From positions 174,664,148 to 174,728,147 of the forward strand of contig CM071598.1 of NCBI GenBank assembly GCA_036435485.1: a stretch of 64,000 nt of DNA, read 5' to 3'. Numbering within the stretch: position 1 is the stretch's first letter; each line of letters opens with the position of its first letter. The notes below the pieces were generated by a model, which saw only the letters and a list, made by a program, of their open reading frames with translations, was not told the DNA's origin and searched no databases. Below, piece by piece: positions 35,400 to 46,963 of this stretch. Source of the DNA: Saposhnikovia divaricata (taxonomy: Eukaryota; Streptophyta; Magnoliopsida; Apiales; Apiaceae). The translations under genes and the position numbers were made by a program.

Positions 35400-35651
35400 C
35401 TCCCTTCGTCCCGCCCGTTTGTTAACATTTCAAAATAGGGTGTTTGACACGCATTTTAAGGTGGATTTTAAGGATAGTTCCTTAACTTATTTTTGAAATT
35501 TTATTTTTTAGTATAAAAATAGAACAATCCTATTTTTATACAAAAAAATAAAATTTTAAAAATAAGTTATGTAACTATCTTTAAAATTCACCTTAAAATT
35601 CGTGCCAGAATGTGAAAAAAAAATGTTAAGAATTGGGTGGGACGGATGGAG
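35400..35651. mobile_element. Stowaway-type MITE (252 bp)
   Basis: Termini CTCCCTTCGTCCCGCC and (other strand) CTCCATCCGTCCCACC with TA on both sides (35398-35399, 35652-35653). The interior is a long imperfect hairpin. Matches Tc1/mariner-derived Stowaway MITEs. Nested in the Helitron. Confidence 0.9.
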
Positions 35652-35879
35652 TAATATTTTCGAAGATATTGACGACACCTATTTTGTTACATAAAAAAAT
35701 GCTTTTGAAATCCAATATTAATAAACATTTGTAAAGTTCAACAATGGATAACTAAAAGTAAAATTTTTGTTTCATTTTTGCTGTGTCAGTGGCATTATGA
35801 GAGACGTGATTGCTTAGTTTGTTGATAAATTTATTTGTATGATAAAAAAAGAAGCAAAATGTAAATGTGATAAGAGACG

Positions 35880-37330
35880 TGATTGACTTACGCCCGTCTC
35901 ATAACATACATGCATAATTAATTCTCGTCTCATAACATACATGCATGATTAATTTATTAGTAATGGTATAAGAATTTGTGTAGTTAGAACATTAATTTAA
36001 TCCAACATAATATAATGAAACAACGAATATATAACTTTTTCATTGATTTAATCAGTTAAGAAAAAGGTTGGATTGGTTCAATTTAATCGGGTTGATCACA
36101 TCCCATGTGTAAATTGTTCATGTGTAAAAGTAAAGTATACAATATTGCTTGTATTTAAATTGTGGATGTTAATTTGAAAAATTATATGATTTCGTATCTT
36201 ATCATGATTTTCACGGTCACTGATTACGAATTAATCGAAAAGCTAAAATCGTCTATTTATTATTGCAGAAAAAAATTGCATCATTTTTGTTAAAGGATTA
36301 GAAATGGACGATATAAATAAGTTTATTTTATCGTTTTATCATGAAATAATTGTACTTTTAGATAGATAATTAATATTATATATTAATATAATAATTATAA
36401 TGTTCTAATAAAGATTGCTAAAATTTTGTAGTAAGTATAAAATAAAGTGTATTTAATATAAGTTTAATAGGTACAATTAATGACTAATTAAAATGCTATT
36501 AAATGCAAGAAAATTATTTTAATAAAAAAATCAAAAATGTGAAAATCAAGAAAAATATTTTGAAACTTCTGAGTGAAAGCCTGTCCGATCTCCTGGTTTA
36601 TTACGACTCCATAATCATTGATAATAAATAATGCTTGAGAAGTTTTTTTTAAAGCGAACACCCCTCTCATAATATACATACTCAATAACTGTGTAAAAAT
36701 TTGTTTAATTAGAATAAAATTTTATTTCAACACAATGTAATGAAACGATGGGTGTATAGCTTTTTTATCGATTTTTCTTCCGATAAGTGGCTGGGTTTGT
36801 TAAATTTAATTGATTTGATCATAGCTTATGTATAATTTTTTTCATGTGTAGAATTAAAAATTTGTCTATATTGTTTGTATACAATTCCAGAAATTAAGTA
36901 AATATCTTGTACTTCCATAATTTATTACGACTTTCACAATCATTGATAATAAAAATTGCTTAAGATGTTAAAGCCGTCTACCCTATAATCATCCGAAAAG
37001 AAAACAGAATGATCTTGAATAGGGAATAAAAAATAACGCAATATAAAAAAATTTTAGTCGTTATTTTACCTAAAAATAAACTTAACTGTATATAATTAAT
37101 ATTTAATATTGAAATAATAACTATAATGTTCAAATAAAGTTTGCTAATTTTTAAACAAATTAAATAGAATAAATTGAATAGATGTTTAATAGGTGTAATT
37201 AATGACTAATTAAATTGTCATTAATAGGTATTTAATGCAAGAAAAATAATTTTAATACGAAAAACAAAAAAAAAACGAAAATTCAAGAAAAATACCTTAA
37301 ACTGTTCTGGTGCATTTCCGATCTCCTCGC
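35880..37330. repeat. ~723-bp internal tandem duplication
   Basis: Landmarks recur 722-723 bp apart: AATATAATGAAAC-like at 36008 and 36730, and AATGCAAGAAAA-type at about 36500 and 37223, each copy ending CCGATCTCCT. Identity is moderate, so the duplication is old. A smaller direct repeat CTCATAACATACATGCAT is at about 35898 and 35930. Confidence 0.7.
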
Positions 37331-37512
37331 ATTATAATATATATAGATGAGTAAAAAATATTGTTCTAAAAAATGCAACAAAAATGCCATTTGTTCTAGA
37401 ATCTACAGTATGCTTAATTAAGAAAAACTAAATTATTCGCATCACAATTCACAACCATCTTTTCTCCACAACCACAATTCCACATGGTCTTTAGTTTAAG
37501 TGAAAAGAATCA

Positions 37513-37850
37513 ATTTTTTTTTTTTTTTTTTGACACAAACGAACTTGCTTACCATTAAAACGAATCCAACAACATTACATCAGAAATAAAACTGGGAGCG
37601 ACAGATATCCACTCCTGAGTGCCTGACATAGAATGAGAAGCTCTATCTATCGTATGAGCCACTACATTCGCAGACCTATAAACAAACTCGATAAGCACAT
37701 TTTCAAAGTGCTTTAAAATTTCAATACAATCTTCTATGATAGTGTGGAAGTAAGAACAACCTTTGACATTTTTAACGGCATCCACAACTAACTTTGCATC
37801 CATCTCGAAGATGCAATTTCTGAAGAATAAACTAAGAAGACCCATAAATC
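37513..37850 (-). mobile_element. 5'-truncated LINE, RNase H end and poly(A)
   Basis: A minus-strand ORF (37845-37555) reads FEMDAKLVVDAVKNVKG, IIEDCIEILKHFENVLIEFV and RSANVVAHTIDRASHSM, the plant-type RNase H domain (RVT_3) found at the C-terminus of plant L1 LINEs. It is followed after a short 3' UTR by a poly(A) run (T-run 37513-37531 on the plus strand). The 5' side is truncated near 37850. No clear target duplication was found. A host RNase H-like gene scrap is the alternative, but the poly(A) favours LINE. Confidence 0.8.
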
Positions 37851-37974
37851 AACTTGGGACACGCAAGTCAACCAACTTTGTTCCCTTTTCTGTCATGGTT
37901 AAGACAAGAAAATCCTAATCAACTAGTACTAATGACTCTGTTCTAATCTCTGATTCAACACAACCTAGTTAATA

Positions 37975-39801
37975 ATGTCAGTTGCATTTATTATCAATCC
38001 AGGCAGTACCATATCAAGATTACAGTACAGTTATCCCAGAAACAGGGTGTTGTCAGAGAATCTTGGATTCCTTTACAAGAAAGATTCTGTAATACCATCA
38101 GATTTGAAGATTCAGGGCAGCCCACAATCAAGATTCTTCAAATTACTTCACACTTCACAGGGTATTCCAAAACTGTTTTGGATATTCTTCATTTGGTGCA
38201 AAGTCATGTGCTGCCTCTTTTTCAAGTGACAAATTTGATTTCAAGAACACTGGGGAGTTTGAGAATAAGGCAGGGTTAGAGCAAAATGAGGTTTTGGACA
38301 TTGGTGGATCTGATATTGATTTTGGGTATATTATTGAACTTATCATTTTTTGACTAAAGTAGCTAGTTATGTTTTTGATAATTTTATGTGAAAGATAAAT
38401 TTATTAGATCTGTGCTTTGTTTTTTTTTTTTTTTTTGCTAAAAGATATGTCTTTTGTTTAGATAGGATTAGTGTTGCAACTTAAGTTAAGCATGTTATAA
38501 AATGGATTCAAAATTAATTGGAGTTTGTTGATGGACTTTGTTTGATGATTGATGAATGTATTGCACTCATTCAGTAAATTAACTTTCTATAAATAAAGTA
38601 AAATTTCGATCTTGATTCGAGTTCAATTTACTTCGACTCATTTGTTGAGTATTTATTTTATAGTGGAACTCCGGATCTTGTAAACATTGGTGGATTTAAT
38701 ACTAGTTTTGGGCAAACTCTCCAAGTTGTGTTATTTTATTAGTTAGTTTTGTTATGAATAATTGTTATAGCCTACAGATTAATTCGGTCAATCTATGTTT
38801 TGGTACTGCAATTTGAGCATGCTATAAGATGGATTTAAACCTGATTAGAGTTTGTTGATGGACTTTGTTTGATAAAAGGATTGAACTTGATTCAGACTTG
38901 ATAATTTTGAGTTTTGACATTCAATCAATTTAGGTAAAATTTCGAGCTTGGTCCAAGTTCAGCTTGACTCGGACTCAATAAGTATTCAGGTTCGAACTCT
39001 AAATCTGTTTAAAAGCTTAAGCTCGATGAAATCAATAGATAACTGGAACCTAACTCATACTGAAATTATGATCCTGGATAGGATTGCAGTACATTGCAAT
39101 CTTTCGGTTGTTAAACCTGTCAATTCTAACTAGTAGACTAGTACTAAACCTTTTGATTTTATTGTAATTCATATATCGTTAATGAAATTAATAAGCAAGT
39201 TGCATCCCTCAATTTATTGAAGTTACTCTTTCCCCGTAAAAAATAAAATAATAATAATAATAATAATAATAATCAAGTGGAAGCTAGAGTTGCTATCTGG
39301 ATTAACTTGACAGTCTATAGGGTTGATTCTCATCATTTTTCTTTATGTTTTGTGTACACTGGCCAATGAAGTAGCGGCATCGGGTCTGGTGGCGGTCAAG
39401 GAAATGGAGGAGGTAGATGGACTGGCACCAATGACGGCAGTGGAGGAGTAGGAGGAACTGGGGATTGGGAAAAGGTTAAGCGGTGCTGTTGGTGGCTACT
39501 AGATACATGGAAATACCATTATCAATTAGCTCGCCCAATCTCATCATCAGCACTACTATTTTCAAGATTTGTGATGCCAATTGTTGAAGAAATAGTCGGG
39601 AATGGAGCGCAAGATTTGGAGGGATTACTAATGCGACTGTTGATGGCTATATGTTATCCTATGTTTGTAGCTATTCCTCTAGCTCTTTCTGGGATTGCAG
39701 CAGCAGTGGAACAAATGCTGTTGTTGTTGGCTGCAGGAGCGCTTGGATTTGTACTTGTAGCCTTGTTTTTGTTTGCGAAGTTTTATTTGCATATGTTGTA
39801 G
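37975..39801 (+). CDS. Unknown plastid-type membrane protein, two exons
   Basis: Exon 1 (37975-38325) starts MSVAFIINPGSTISRLQYSY, a serine/basic-rich N-terminus resembling a chloroplast transit peptide, and continues in the +1 frame from about 38160 (NCFGYSSFGAKSCAASFSSD) to DIGGSDIDFG. A GT donor at 38326 and an AG acceptor before 39375 give a phase-consistent junction into exon 2 (39375-39801), with GIGSGGGQGNGGGRWTG, a Trp/Cys-rich part and two hydrophobic helices (AICYPMFVAIPLALSGIAAA; LLLLAAGALGFVLVALFLF) before the stop. The frame change in exon 1 is either a real 1-nt indel, making it a pseudogene, or a sequence error. I do not recognise the family. The intron holds poly-T and (AAT)n at 39248-39273. 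Confidence 0.55.
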
Positions 39802-40105
39802 TTACCATGCTTTTGCAATTTTAATGATGATCAAATTTGTATCTCTGCGGGGTTCCTCTCCAGTAATAAAAGATATAGATGAGGCTCATGGGTTCGGAGC
39901 AGAAGTATTACAAGTACTTAGATTTGTGTAAACATTGTTTTTTTACTTCATTTTCCTAGATATATATAAATTAAGGTGAAAACGCTATACTGTTGCACAT
40001 TTTAAACAAAGAGGTTCCTAAAGGTCGGAATAAACCGAATTGATCACTGGTTCGATTTTTGAATATGTTATTTTGTCTTATAAATGTTGTTAGGGGTTTA
40101 GTCCC

Positions 40106-40372
40106 TTATATTCCTGGTTGCCTTTGCATTGGGTAAGGACAAGGAGGTGGATTGGAGGTCTTGTCATCTATGGTGGATTTTGGGCAAGGGAGGTCTCCTG
40201 TGATGAAACCCAGTAAGTTGTAGCCAAAGAGGGTTGTTTCCAACTGTTTTTTCCAGACATTAAAATTGGTTTCAGTCAATTTGGTGGGAAGATGGGTTGC
40301 TGCACTAAGAGGGATGATTTCTTTGTTTAGTGTGGTTGCAGGATTGCTGTTTGTTTGTTCCGTTGGGGCCAT
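40106..40372 (-). pseudogene. Copia gag N-terminus fused to gag C-terminus
   Basis: An 88-codon ORF. Residues 1-75 are the N-terminal copia gag domain (THLPTKLTETNFNVWKKQL, LLGFITGDLPCP); the last ~15 (PPCPYPMQRQPGI) are the normal end of gag in the neighbouring copy. The central UBN2-type domain and zinc knuckle are missing. The fusion point lies in a CCTCC-rich stretch, suggesting a microhomology deletion. Confidence 0.7.
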
Positions 40373-40439
40373 GGTGGTAGGGTGTGATGTGTTTGTTGTG
40401 AGTGTGATTATAGGATCGAGGCTCGTAAGAGCATGTAAA

Positions 40440-40688
40440 GCTCTGATACCATATAGGGAAATGGATGTAACTTGTATATTTCTTGATGATAATTTACATG
40501 GTGTTGCTAGTGTTTATATAGCAGTATGTTAGTAACTGATAGGAACAATTATAGGGATTATAGCTACTTCATAGGGATTACAAATATATACATTTAAGGC
40601 TAGTAGTTAGCTAGGATCATGTACTAATAATATACAAATTAACTATAACAGCTAGGATCATGCAGTATCATTTGTTAGTGTTCAGACA
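40440..40688 (-). repeat. Copia LTR (227 bp) and PBS
   Basis: The minus-strand LTR begins TGTCTGAACACTAAC at 40688 and ends near 40462 (TACATCCA). The PBS TGGTATCAGAGC is the complement of 40440-40451. A TATA-like TATATAAA occurs near 40513-40520. Confidence 0.7.
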
Positions 40689-41599
40689 ATTTTGTCTTAT
40701 ATATGTTATTAGGGGTTTAGTCCCTTATATTCCAGGTTGCCTTTGCATTGGGTAAGGACAAGGTGGTACCGCCCATGGCATGAATTACCAAGGACACAGC
40801 TGCTCGGGAAACTGCTGGTGAGTGTTGTCGCACTCGTTGCTGATCGCAACCACGACCACTGCGACTGTCCCACTTGCCAACGCCACGATGTTGCTGCAAG
40901 TTCTGCCATCTTTGTTGCAGTTTGCCTCCAATTTTAGCAAGTTCTGCCATCTTTGTTGCAGTTTGCCTCCAATTTTACGGTTGATGAATGATCTTCAGAG
41001 TACAAACGAGTGTAATCCATCTTCTTCGTCGAGGAAGCCACCATGACAGAATTCGATGTGGCCGCAGCCTTCTCAGCCAAACCTGCTTTTTTAAAAATAA
41101 GCATTAAGCGCGGTTGATAAAGGGTAGTTGGAAGGGGGTAACTTTGGTAAATCAGTGCACCAACACCACTATACGCATCAGTTATTAGACCTGCAAACAT
41201 CGGTAAGAATTGTCGGTTATTTGAGATGCGTGCTCTTCTTGAGTGGATTTGAAAACACCTTGAGGTTTTGACAGATCCTCTATGTTTGTGTGAGAGAAGT
41301 CTTGCTACAGTGTCACGGCACAAGAATTTAAGTTATCTTAAAATAGATCACACAACCTATTCCAAGCTTCTATTACGTTGAGTCAGGTTCGAGAAGTATA
41401 TGCAGCAGGTCACTAGAAACTGTTGCATAAATCCACTGAAGGACAGTAGCATCAAGGGTCTACCATAGTTCTTTTTTTCATCAGTTGTTAAAAAGTTCTT
41501 CTTTGCCTTTTTTTGATGAAATGATATGGCCGACGACCCCATGTCGAGCATTGGGTGTTTTCCATCCAAGTGTGACGGGGACATGCTTTTTGATGTTCA

Positions 41600-43246
41600 G
41601 CAAGAACATAGTGAAATGATGATTTTGAGAAAGTCATGGTAGTTGTCAGGAAGAGAGAAAGAAAGAAATTGACGGAGAATGATGTCTTGACGTATTCTTA
41701 TAAGTTATACCATGAGAGATCATAACAGTATATACTATTACTGCTATGGGGTATAGAAGTCTTATTGGGTTTACTTGGGACAATGTGGGAACTAGGAAGA
41801 AGGTGGGATAATGGGAAATGAAACACAAAATCAGGGAATTTGATAAATTGATTAAATAATTATCTTATTTTTCACATCTCCCTTCTTTCTCTATTTTCCC
41901 AGTTTCTCTCATCTATTATCATTAGTTTCTGTTGAACTGCAGACATGAAGGAGAGAATTGGATGAACGACTCAAGGTGACCCATCTTTTACCCAAAAGTT
42001 CCAATCCTCCCAAGTCCAACTAATTTATTCAGCGCTTGTAGCAAGATTAACAGCAGTGAATGGATAACTCAAGATCCCTAATGTAAAGATTTGAACTCAT
42101 GATCAGAAACAGGAAATTCGATGGAGATGATGCAAATTTTAGCTGATATAAATAATCAGATAAAAATCTTCTTTAAGATTGTTTACAGTGTCGAGATTAG
42201 ATTTCATAAGGGGGCATGTCCCAAACTTGAAATTCCTAAATTCAAAGGCACTCTATACTGTACTTTGATTAGGAAGTGTTTCAAATATTTTGATATATGT
42301 AAGGTTCACGAGGTTCATTAATGATTTCGAGGATGGTGTTCTATGATTTTGTTAAAATCATTGTAGAATGGGCAAGGATGGTGTTCTAAGATTTTGTTAA
42401 AATCATTGTAGAATGGGCGCCGAAGAATTGGAAAAATTGCTGGAAGAAATTCAAGTTAACATGGAACAGAGCTTGGCTTAGCGGAAAAAGAAAGAACAGA
42501 ACCTCTATATGCTTATTTAAATGAAACTGTTTAGCATGAAACAAATTTACAAAGCAGCAAATCTGTTTAGAGCATATGAATAAATTTTAGGAGATGCTAA
42601 AACTGCATGAAATCTGTATGTCGATTTTGAACAGTCTCACTTCTGTGTGTGTGTGTGTGTGTAATGGCTGATGACTTTCTGCAAGAGCTAATTTGCAGGA
42701 GAGATTTTTTGTGAACATCTGCTCTGAAATTTCGAACAAAATCGAGATACCTGAAATCTGCTTAAACTCTAGTTTACAGACGTTATAAATGAAAGGCTAG
42801 GGGCAGTATTGTTTCTGCAAGATATGATGCAACTTCTAGTTTGTTTCTTCTGGATGGGTGACATTTTTAATGTACAGGGGGAGGGAGAGGTGAGAATTAA
42901 TCTCTAGAACTCTTCCAGCACTATACGAACCTTTGCCTTTGCTTGTTCGGTCCTTGTTTTTCTGCAAATTCTAGCTTAACTACCGGTGCAAGTAATTTTG
43001 AAGATTCTGGAAGAATACTGAGACGTAGATAGAGGAAACAATGATGGTTTGGGTATCAGTAGTGGATAAATTTGAGAGGTGGATCTCAAAGAAAAGTAGT
43101 TCTTTCCATTTGACAATACAAATTTGGCACGTGCCTGAAATTCATTTCATCTAGTTAGATAAAATCATGCCAATGCATTAGTTCTCTATATACAGCCTAG
43201 TTACTCTAGCGAAATAAAATTGTTACCTAGGTACTTAAATATTAAC
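41600..43246. other. Mostly unassigned; gypsy gag scrap inside
   Basis: Apart from the gag fragment at 42121-42321 and its flanks I see no gene. Contains a 45-bp tandem duplication (42331-42419, unit starting GGATGGTGTTCTA) and (TG)n at 42643-42662. Confidence 0.5.
42121..42321 (+). pseudogene. Ty3/gypsy gag fragment
   Basis: The 66-codon ORF contains CPKLEIPKFKGTLYCTLIRK and CFKYFDICKVHE, the conserved start of the gag core of Ty3/gypsy elements (family pattern P.F.G..P..W...C..YF). The rest is lost; codons just downstream (ELEKLLEEIQ at about 42425) may be further gag remains. Confidence 0.55.
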
Positions 43247-46200
43247 CTATTGCCGAGGTAGGAGGGAAGTAATTGTCAAATCGTTGGATAATGAAAATTT
43301 TGGGCTGCTCCGTAAGTTATCAGCTTCAAGCAGACATCTCTCCATGAAAAAACCAGGTTGCTTAGGATGAGGCAGCTTCATGTTACTACTCAACATTAGA
43401 ACCACCTGTGACATAACTGGCCTGTCTTTTGGATCATGTTGAACGCACAATAATCCGATTTGGATAGCTCGAAAAACTTCAATATGGTTACTAGACTCCA
43501 AGATCACCTCATCAATTACTTGCAAAAATTTGTCTTCTTTGTAACTCATCCATGCCTAAAATCAATTTTATGTGAATTGTCAGTAGTGTATTAGCCTCCA
43601 GCGTAAGGATTTTCATAATATATTCATACTTACATGCCCTAAAAGGTTTAAGCTGTGATCAGGATGACTGAACAATCTGTTTTTTACTCCACTTACTATC
43701 TCTATTAGCAAAACACCAAAGCTATATACATCAGATTTTACAGAGAATTGTCCGTCAATAGCATACTCGGGTGACATGTAACCACTGCGGGAGATAAAAA
43801 GGTACAAGGTATCAATTATCAGTTCTCACAAAAAAGAAAAGCATTTTACAGTCTTAGAAATTCTTACTATGTTCCGACCACCCTTGATGTATTTGCTTCA
43901 GTTTCGTTTTCTCCAAAACATCTTGCTATGCCGAAGTCCGAAATCTTTGGATTCAGCTCGTGATCTAGAAGAATGTTACTGGCTTTGAGATCTCTGTGTA
44001 TAATTCTTAGCTTTGAATCTTGATGAAGATACATAAGTCCCCTGGCAATGCCATTTATTATGTTGTATCGTTTGGGCCAATCCATCGTATTTCTGATCTT
44101 TTCATCTATTTATTTCTCAGTAAATTAGTTCACAGTTAACTAGTACATCGAGACACTAGTACATTGAGAAGTATATAAACCTCAGGAAAACAACAATGAC
44201 ATATGCACATATAAGATTACCATATCATATTATCAATTTGGGCCATACCAAAAATGAACAAGTCTAGACTTTTGTTGGCCATGTATTCATAGATCAAAAT
44301 CTTTTCTCCATTCTCTGTGCAGCAACCATAAAGAGTCACAAGATTTCTGTGCTGAAGTTTGGCTATACAGGAGACTTCATTTTTGAACTCATCTAATCCT
44401 TGACTTGAATCCCTTGACAGCCTTTTGATGGCAATTTCTTTTCCATCATCCAATGTTCCCTAAAAATAGTTGTGACATATATACACATTTCTATACTTCA
44501 GCACACACTTCATAAATTAAACACCGACATATTTTTAAACTTCACAAGGGTCTCATTGCTGAATCGGGTGCTTGTGCAACAAGTATGTGGTTCCAATAAT
44601 TTTATGCTCAGGGGAACCATACCCTTAAGGCTTAAGCTCAAGAATTTCATCTTTAATATATTAAAATCTTCTATATACGGTTAGAAAAAGCTTCTTTATA
44701 TCCATTGTACAGACACTTGTACTTGTTTCCAGTTATGAGGTACATGTATATAATATATACTTTTGTGATTAAGTTCATTCCTGTACTGAAATACTAGTTG
44801 CAGATGATCTTTTGCTACATAGAGTGATACATTGCACAAACTGTTTACATATAATGCACATTGTATCTATCACTATAATCACCTTGTAGACAGATCCAAA
44901 GCCACCCTCTCCAAGTTTGTTATCGTTGGAGAAGTTACTTGTGGCATTTGCAATTATTTCGAACTCAAATGATGGCAACTGCAGATCTTCATTCTCAACT
45001 TTGGTCAAGGCAACACTTTCCAAACTAATTTCCAAGTTTTCTGCAATATTTGAAGTAAAAAAATGCAAAGCGAGTTGGCAAAATTACAAATGCACAACGA
45101 TAGAGCATTCAAATGGTCTCCACATCTTAGAAGTCAGTATCTGTTCACTTTTCCAAATCAAATAATTTACCTTGTTCCAGCAGCTTTCTCTTCTTGTATA
45201 CTGTACAGAAAATTATGCCGAGTAGCACTAGTATCAGCATCGCAGTTACTAGAATAACCTCTGTTTTCCTCTTTACTCCCGAACTCGAGCTTTTTACTGA
45301 GTTAACCAAAATTGTAAAAGTGAAAGAAATTTCTCACAAGGCAACAAGGTTGAGGTAATATTTCTTCCACTATAGTTTAAAAATGAGACAACACAAAATA
45401 TTTGCAAAAAAGGCTTTACCTAGTTCAGAGGATGGCATTCTTACATAAATATCTCGTCCATCTTCTGCGTACTCTCTGATATCAGTTAGTTCACTGAACC
45501 ATAATAGACATCCATGTCCACCTCGTATGACATCTGCATTTGCATAGGCTGTACAAGAACAGTTTTTTAAGCACAACCTCTTACATTCTTGAAGTTTAAT
45601 TGTCATATCATACCAGGAGTGATGAGTGTCTGGCAACTTAACACCCGGATATTTTACAAAGCCCTCCTTAGTCCCACAGACTAGATTAGTTCTGTGAATG
45701 CACCCATCAGACCAGTCTGCTGCTTTCCACTTCTCCGGGAATTTAGGAACAAATCCTTGCAAGCATTCACATCTTGGTGTGTTTTTTATGTTACATATTC
45801 CGTAAGCACCACACAGTGCATAGCGATCACAGTCAGTGTCCTGTAGACTGAGGTAAACAATCCAATTTTCTTGTTGATCATTCCACACAAGAAGTTTTGG
45901 TTCTCCACTCGGAGTCAGTACGAGCCTTATAAAGACAGAAGTTTGATTGATGAGGTCAAAGCCAAAATAAATTTCCTTCTCATCTAGAACAAACTTGTAC
46001 TTATAAATTCCATTTGGGTTATAATTGGGAATGCCACCGAGTTTATAACCATTCCATAGTCCATTCCTCGACCAAATCACTGAACCTTTCCACAGAAAAA
46101 ATTGTGGGAATCCATTATAATCAATTCGGTAGGTAAAACTACCTAGGGATGGATCATCAACACTTTTCCACGACGTATAGTACTTGTCTATACCAGTTAC

Positions 46201-46698
46201 CAGGTCTATTCCAAACTTCATCCCAGGTAGCATACTGTCTCCGGGATAATCAAAACTCTGCCATAAAAAATCTTCTAAGTTGTCGATAACGTGATCTTCA
46301 TCTCTTAAAACCAAATTCCCTGTATCTAATAGCTGGACAGCAGGTTTCTTCATAGCTCTAGACACATTCACCGACCAAATTATCCCATCACTCTTAAAAG
46401 TTTGCAGAGTAATTCCCTTGTCATTGATCCGTACCACGCCTGAGGCATTCGGAAGAGGACGATCCCTATTAGCAACCCACACAACTGTCCTAATCGATAT
46501 TTTCTTGTACCAAATACCCAGATATCGATTTGTCGAAGTGCCTGGACTAAAAAATCCAAGTTCGAATTCTCCACCTGCTGATATAATGGTGTCACCATCT
46601 TTAAGTGTCTGATGTGGTCTGATGGTGTCAACAGCTGTTGATTTCATCAAGATACAGTATAAAATGGACCAAAATAAAATGATGGTGGGAATGTACAT
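43247..46698 (-). CDS. G-type lectin S-receptor-like Ser/Thr kinase
   Basis: Seven exons: 46698-45420, 45296-45171, 45040-44883, 44459-44249, 44105-43868, 43784-43634, 43555-43247. Lengths 1279, 126, 158, 211, 238, 151, 309 sum to 824 codons with all junctions in phase, giving 823 aa. The start is the Met of MYIPTIILFWSILYC because it opens a signal peptide; the frame is open 41 codons further upstream. Order: signal peptide, B-lectin (GEFELGFFSPG), S-locus glycoprotein domain, EGF-like/PAN with CAYG and CSCTAYANAD, one TM (about 439-459), kinase with GEGGFGSVYK (~512-521), Lys in IAIKRLS (~533), HRDLK (628-632), DFG (648-650) and MSPEYA. All catalytic residues are present, so it should be an active plasma-membrane SD-1-type receptor kinase; the ligand is unknown. 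Exons 4-6 have the lengths standard for the family. Confidence 0.93.
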
Positions 46699-46963
46699 TG
46701 TATTGCACACTTGCAAAAGGTATAGAGTGTTGATAGAATGTAATGATATGCCACCTTTGGCCAAATTTCTATATTGTTTATACCTTAAAAGTCCATTTTT
46801 TGAACTGCTTAAAAAGTCCAAGCTATAGCCAGATGGGTATTACTTTTCAATATTCTGCTTGGACCAGAGATTTATTAATCAGATTATCAGAGTGAATGAC
46901 AAGTATACTGATGTTTTTCACACTGAAGAATGGAGATGCTTCCATTAAAAGTCAGTGACCTGG

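Larger units (their letters stand above)
35192..37347 (-). mobile_element. Helitron (2156 bp)
   Basis: Read on the minus strand it starts TCTATATATATTATAATGCG after an A (37347) and ends TTTGTTACCTAG before a T (35192), with a CGCGC..GCACG imperfect hairpin upstream of the CTAG. It holds a Stowaway MITE and an internal ~723-bp tandem duplication and has no Rep/helicase coding. Confidence 0.75.
40078..41600 (-). mobile_element. Gag-only copia remnants sharing one LTR
   Basis: Minus strand, upstream to downstream: a copia gag fragment (41500-40770; WNRLCDLF, AYSGVGALIYQSYPLP, KKAGLAEKAAATSNSVMVAS), its C-terminus PPCPYPMQRQPGI at about 40760, then directly an LTR (40688-40462), a PBS complementary to initiator tRNA-Met (40451-40440), a gag N-terminus (MAPTEQTNSNPATTL at 40372; LTETNFNVWKKQLETTLFGY) fused at SNPP to a second copy of the gag C-terminus, ending near 40078. 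No protease, integrase or RT is present anywhere. This resembles internally deleted gag-bearing elements (TR-GAG/TRIM-like). A 41-bp tandem duplication lies at 40896-40977. Confidence 0.75.

Noticed and set aside
38940..39130. ORF in the intron of the unknown gene
   Set aside because: Lies between phase-matched splice sites and shows no domain; likely chance.
46699..46821. Longer start for the receptor kinase at 46821
   Set aside because: The extra 41 residues are unlike a signal peptide, whereas the Met at 46698 is directly followed by one.
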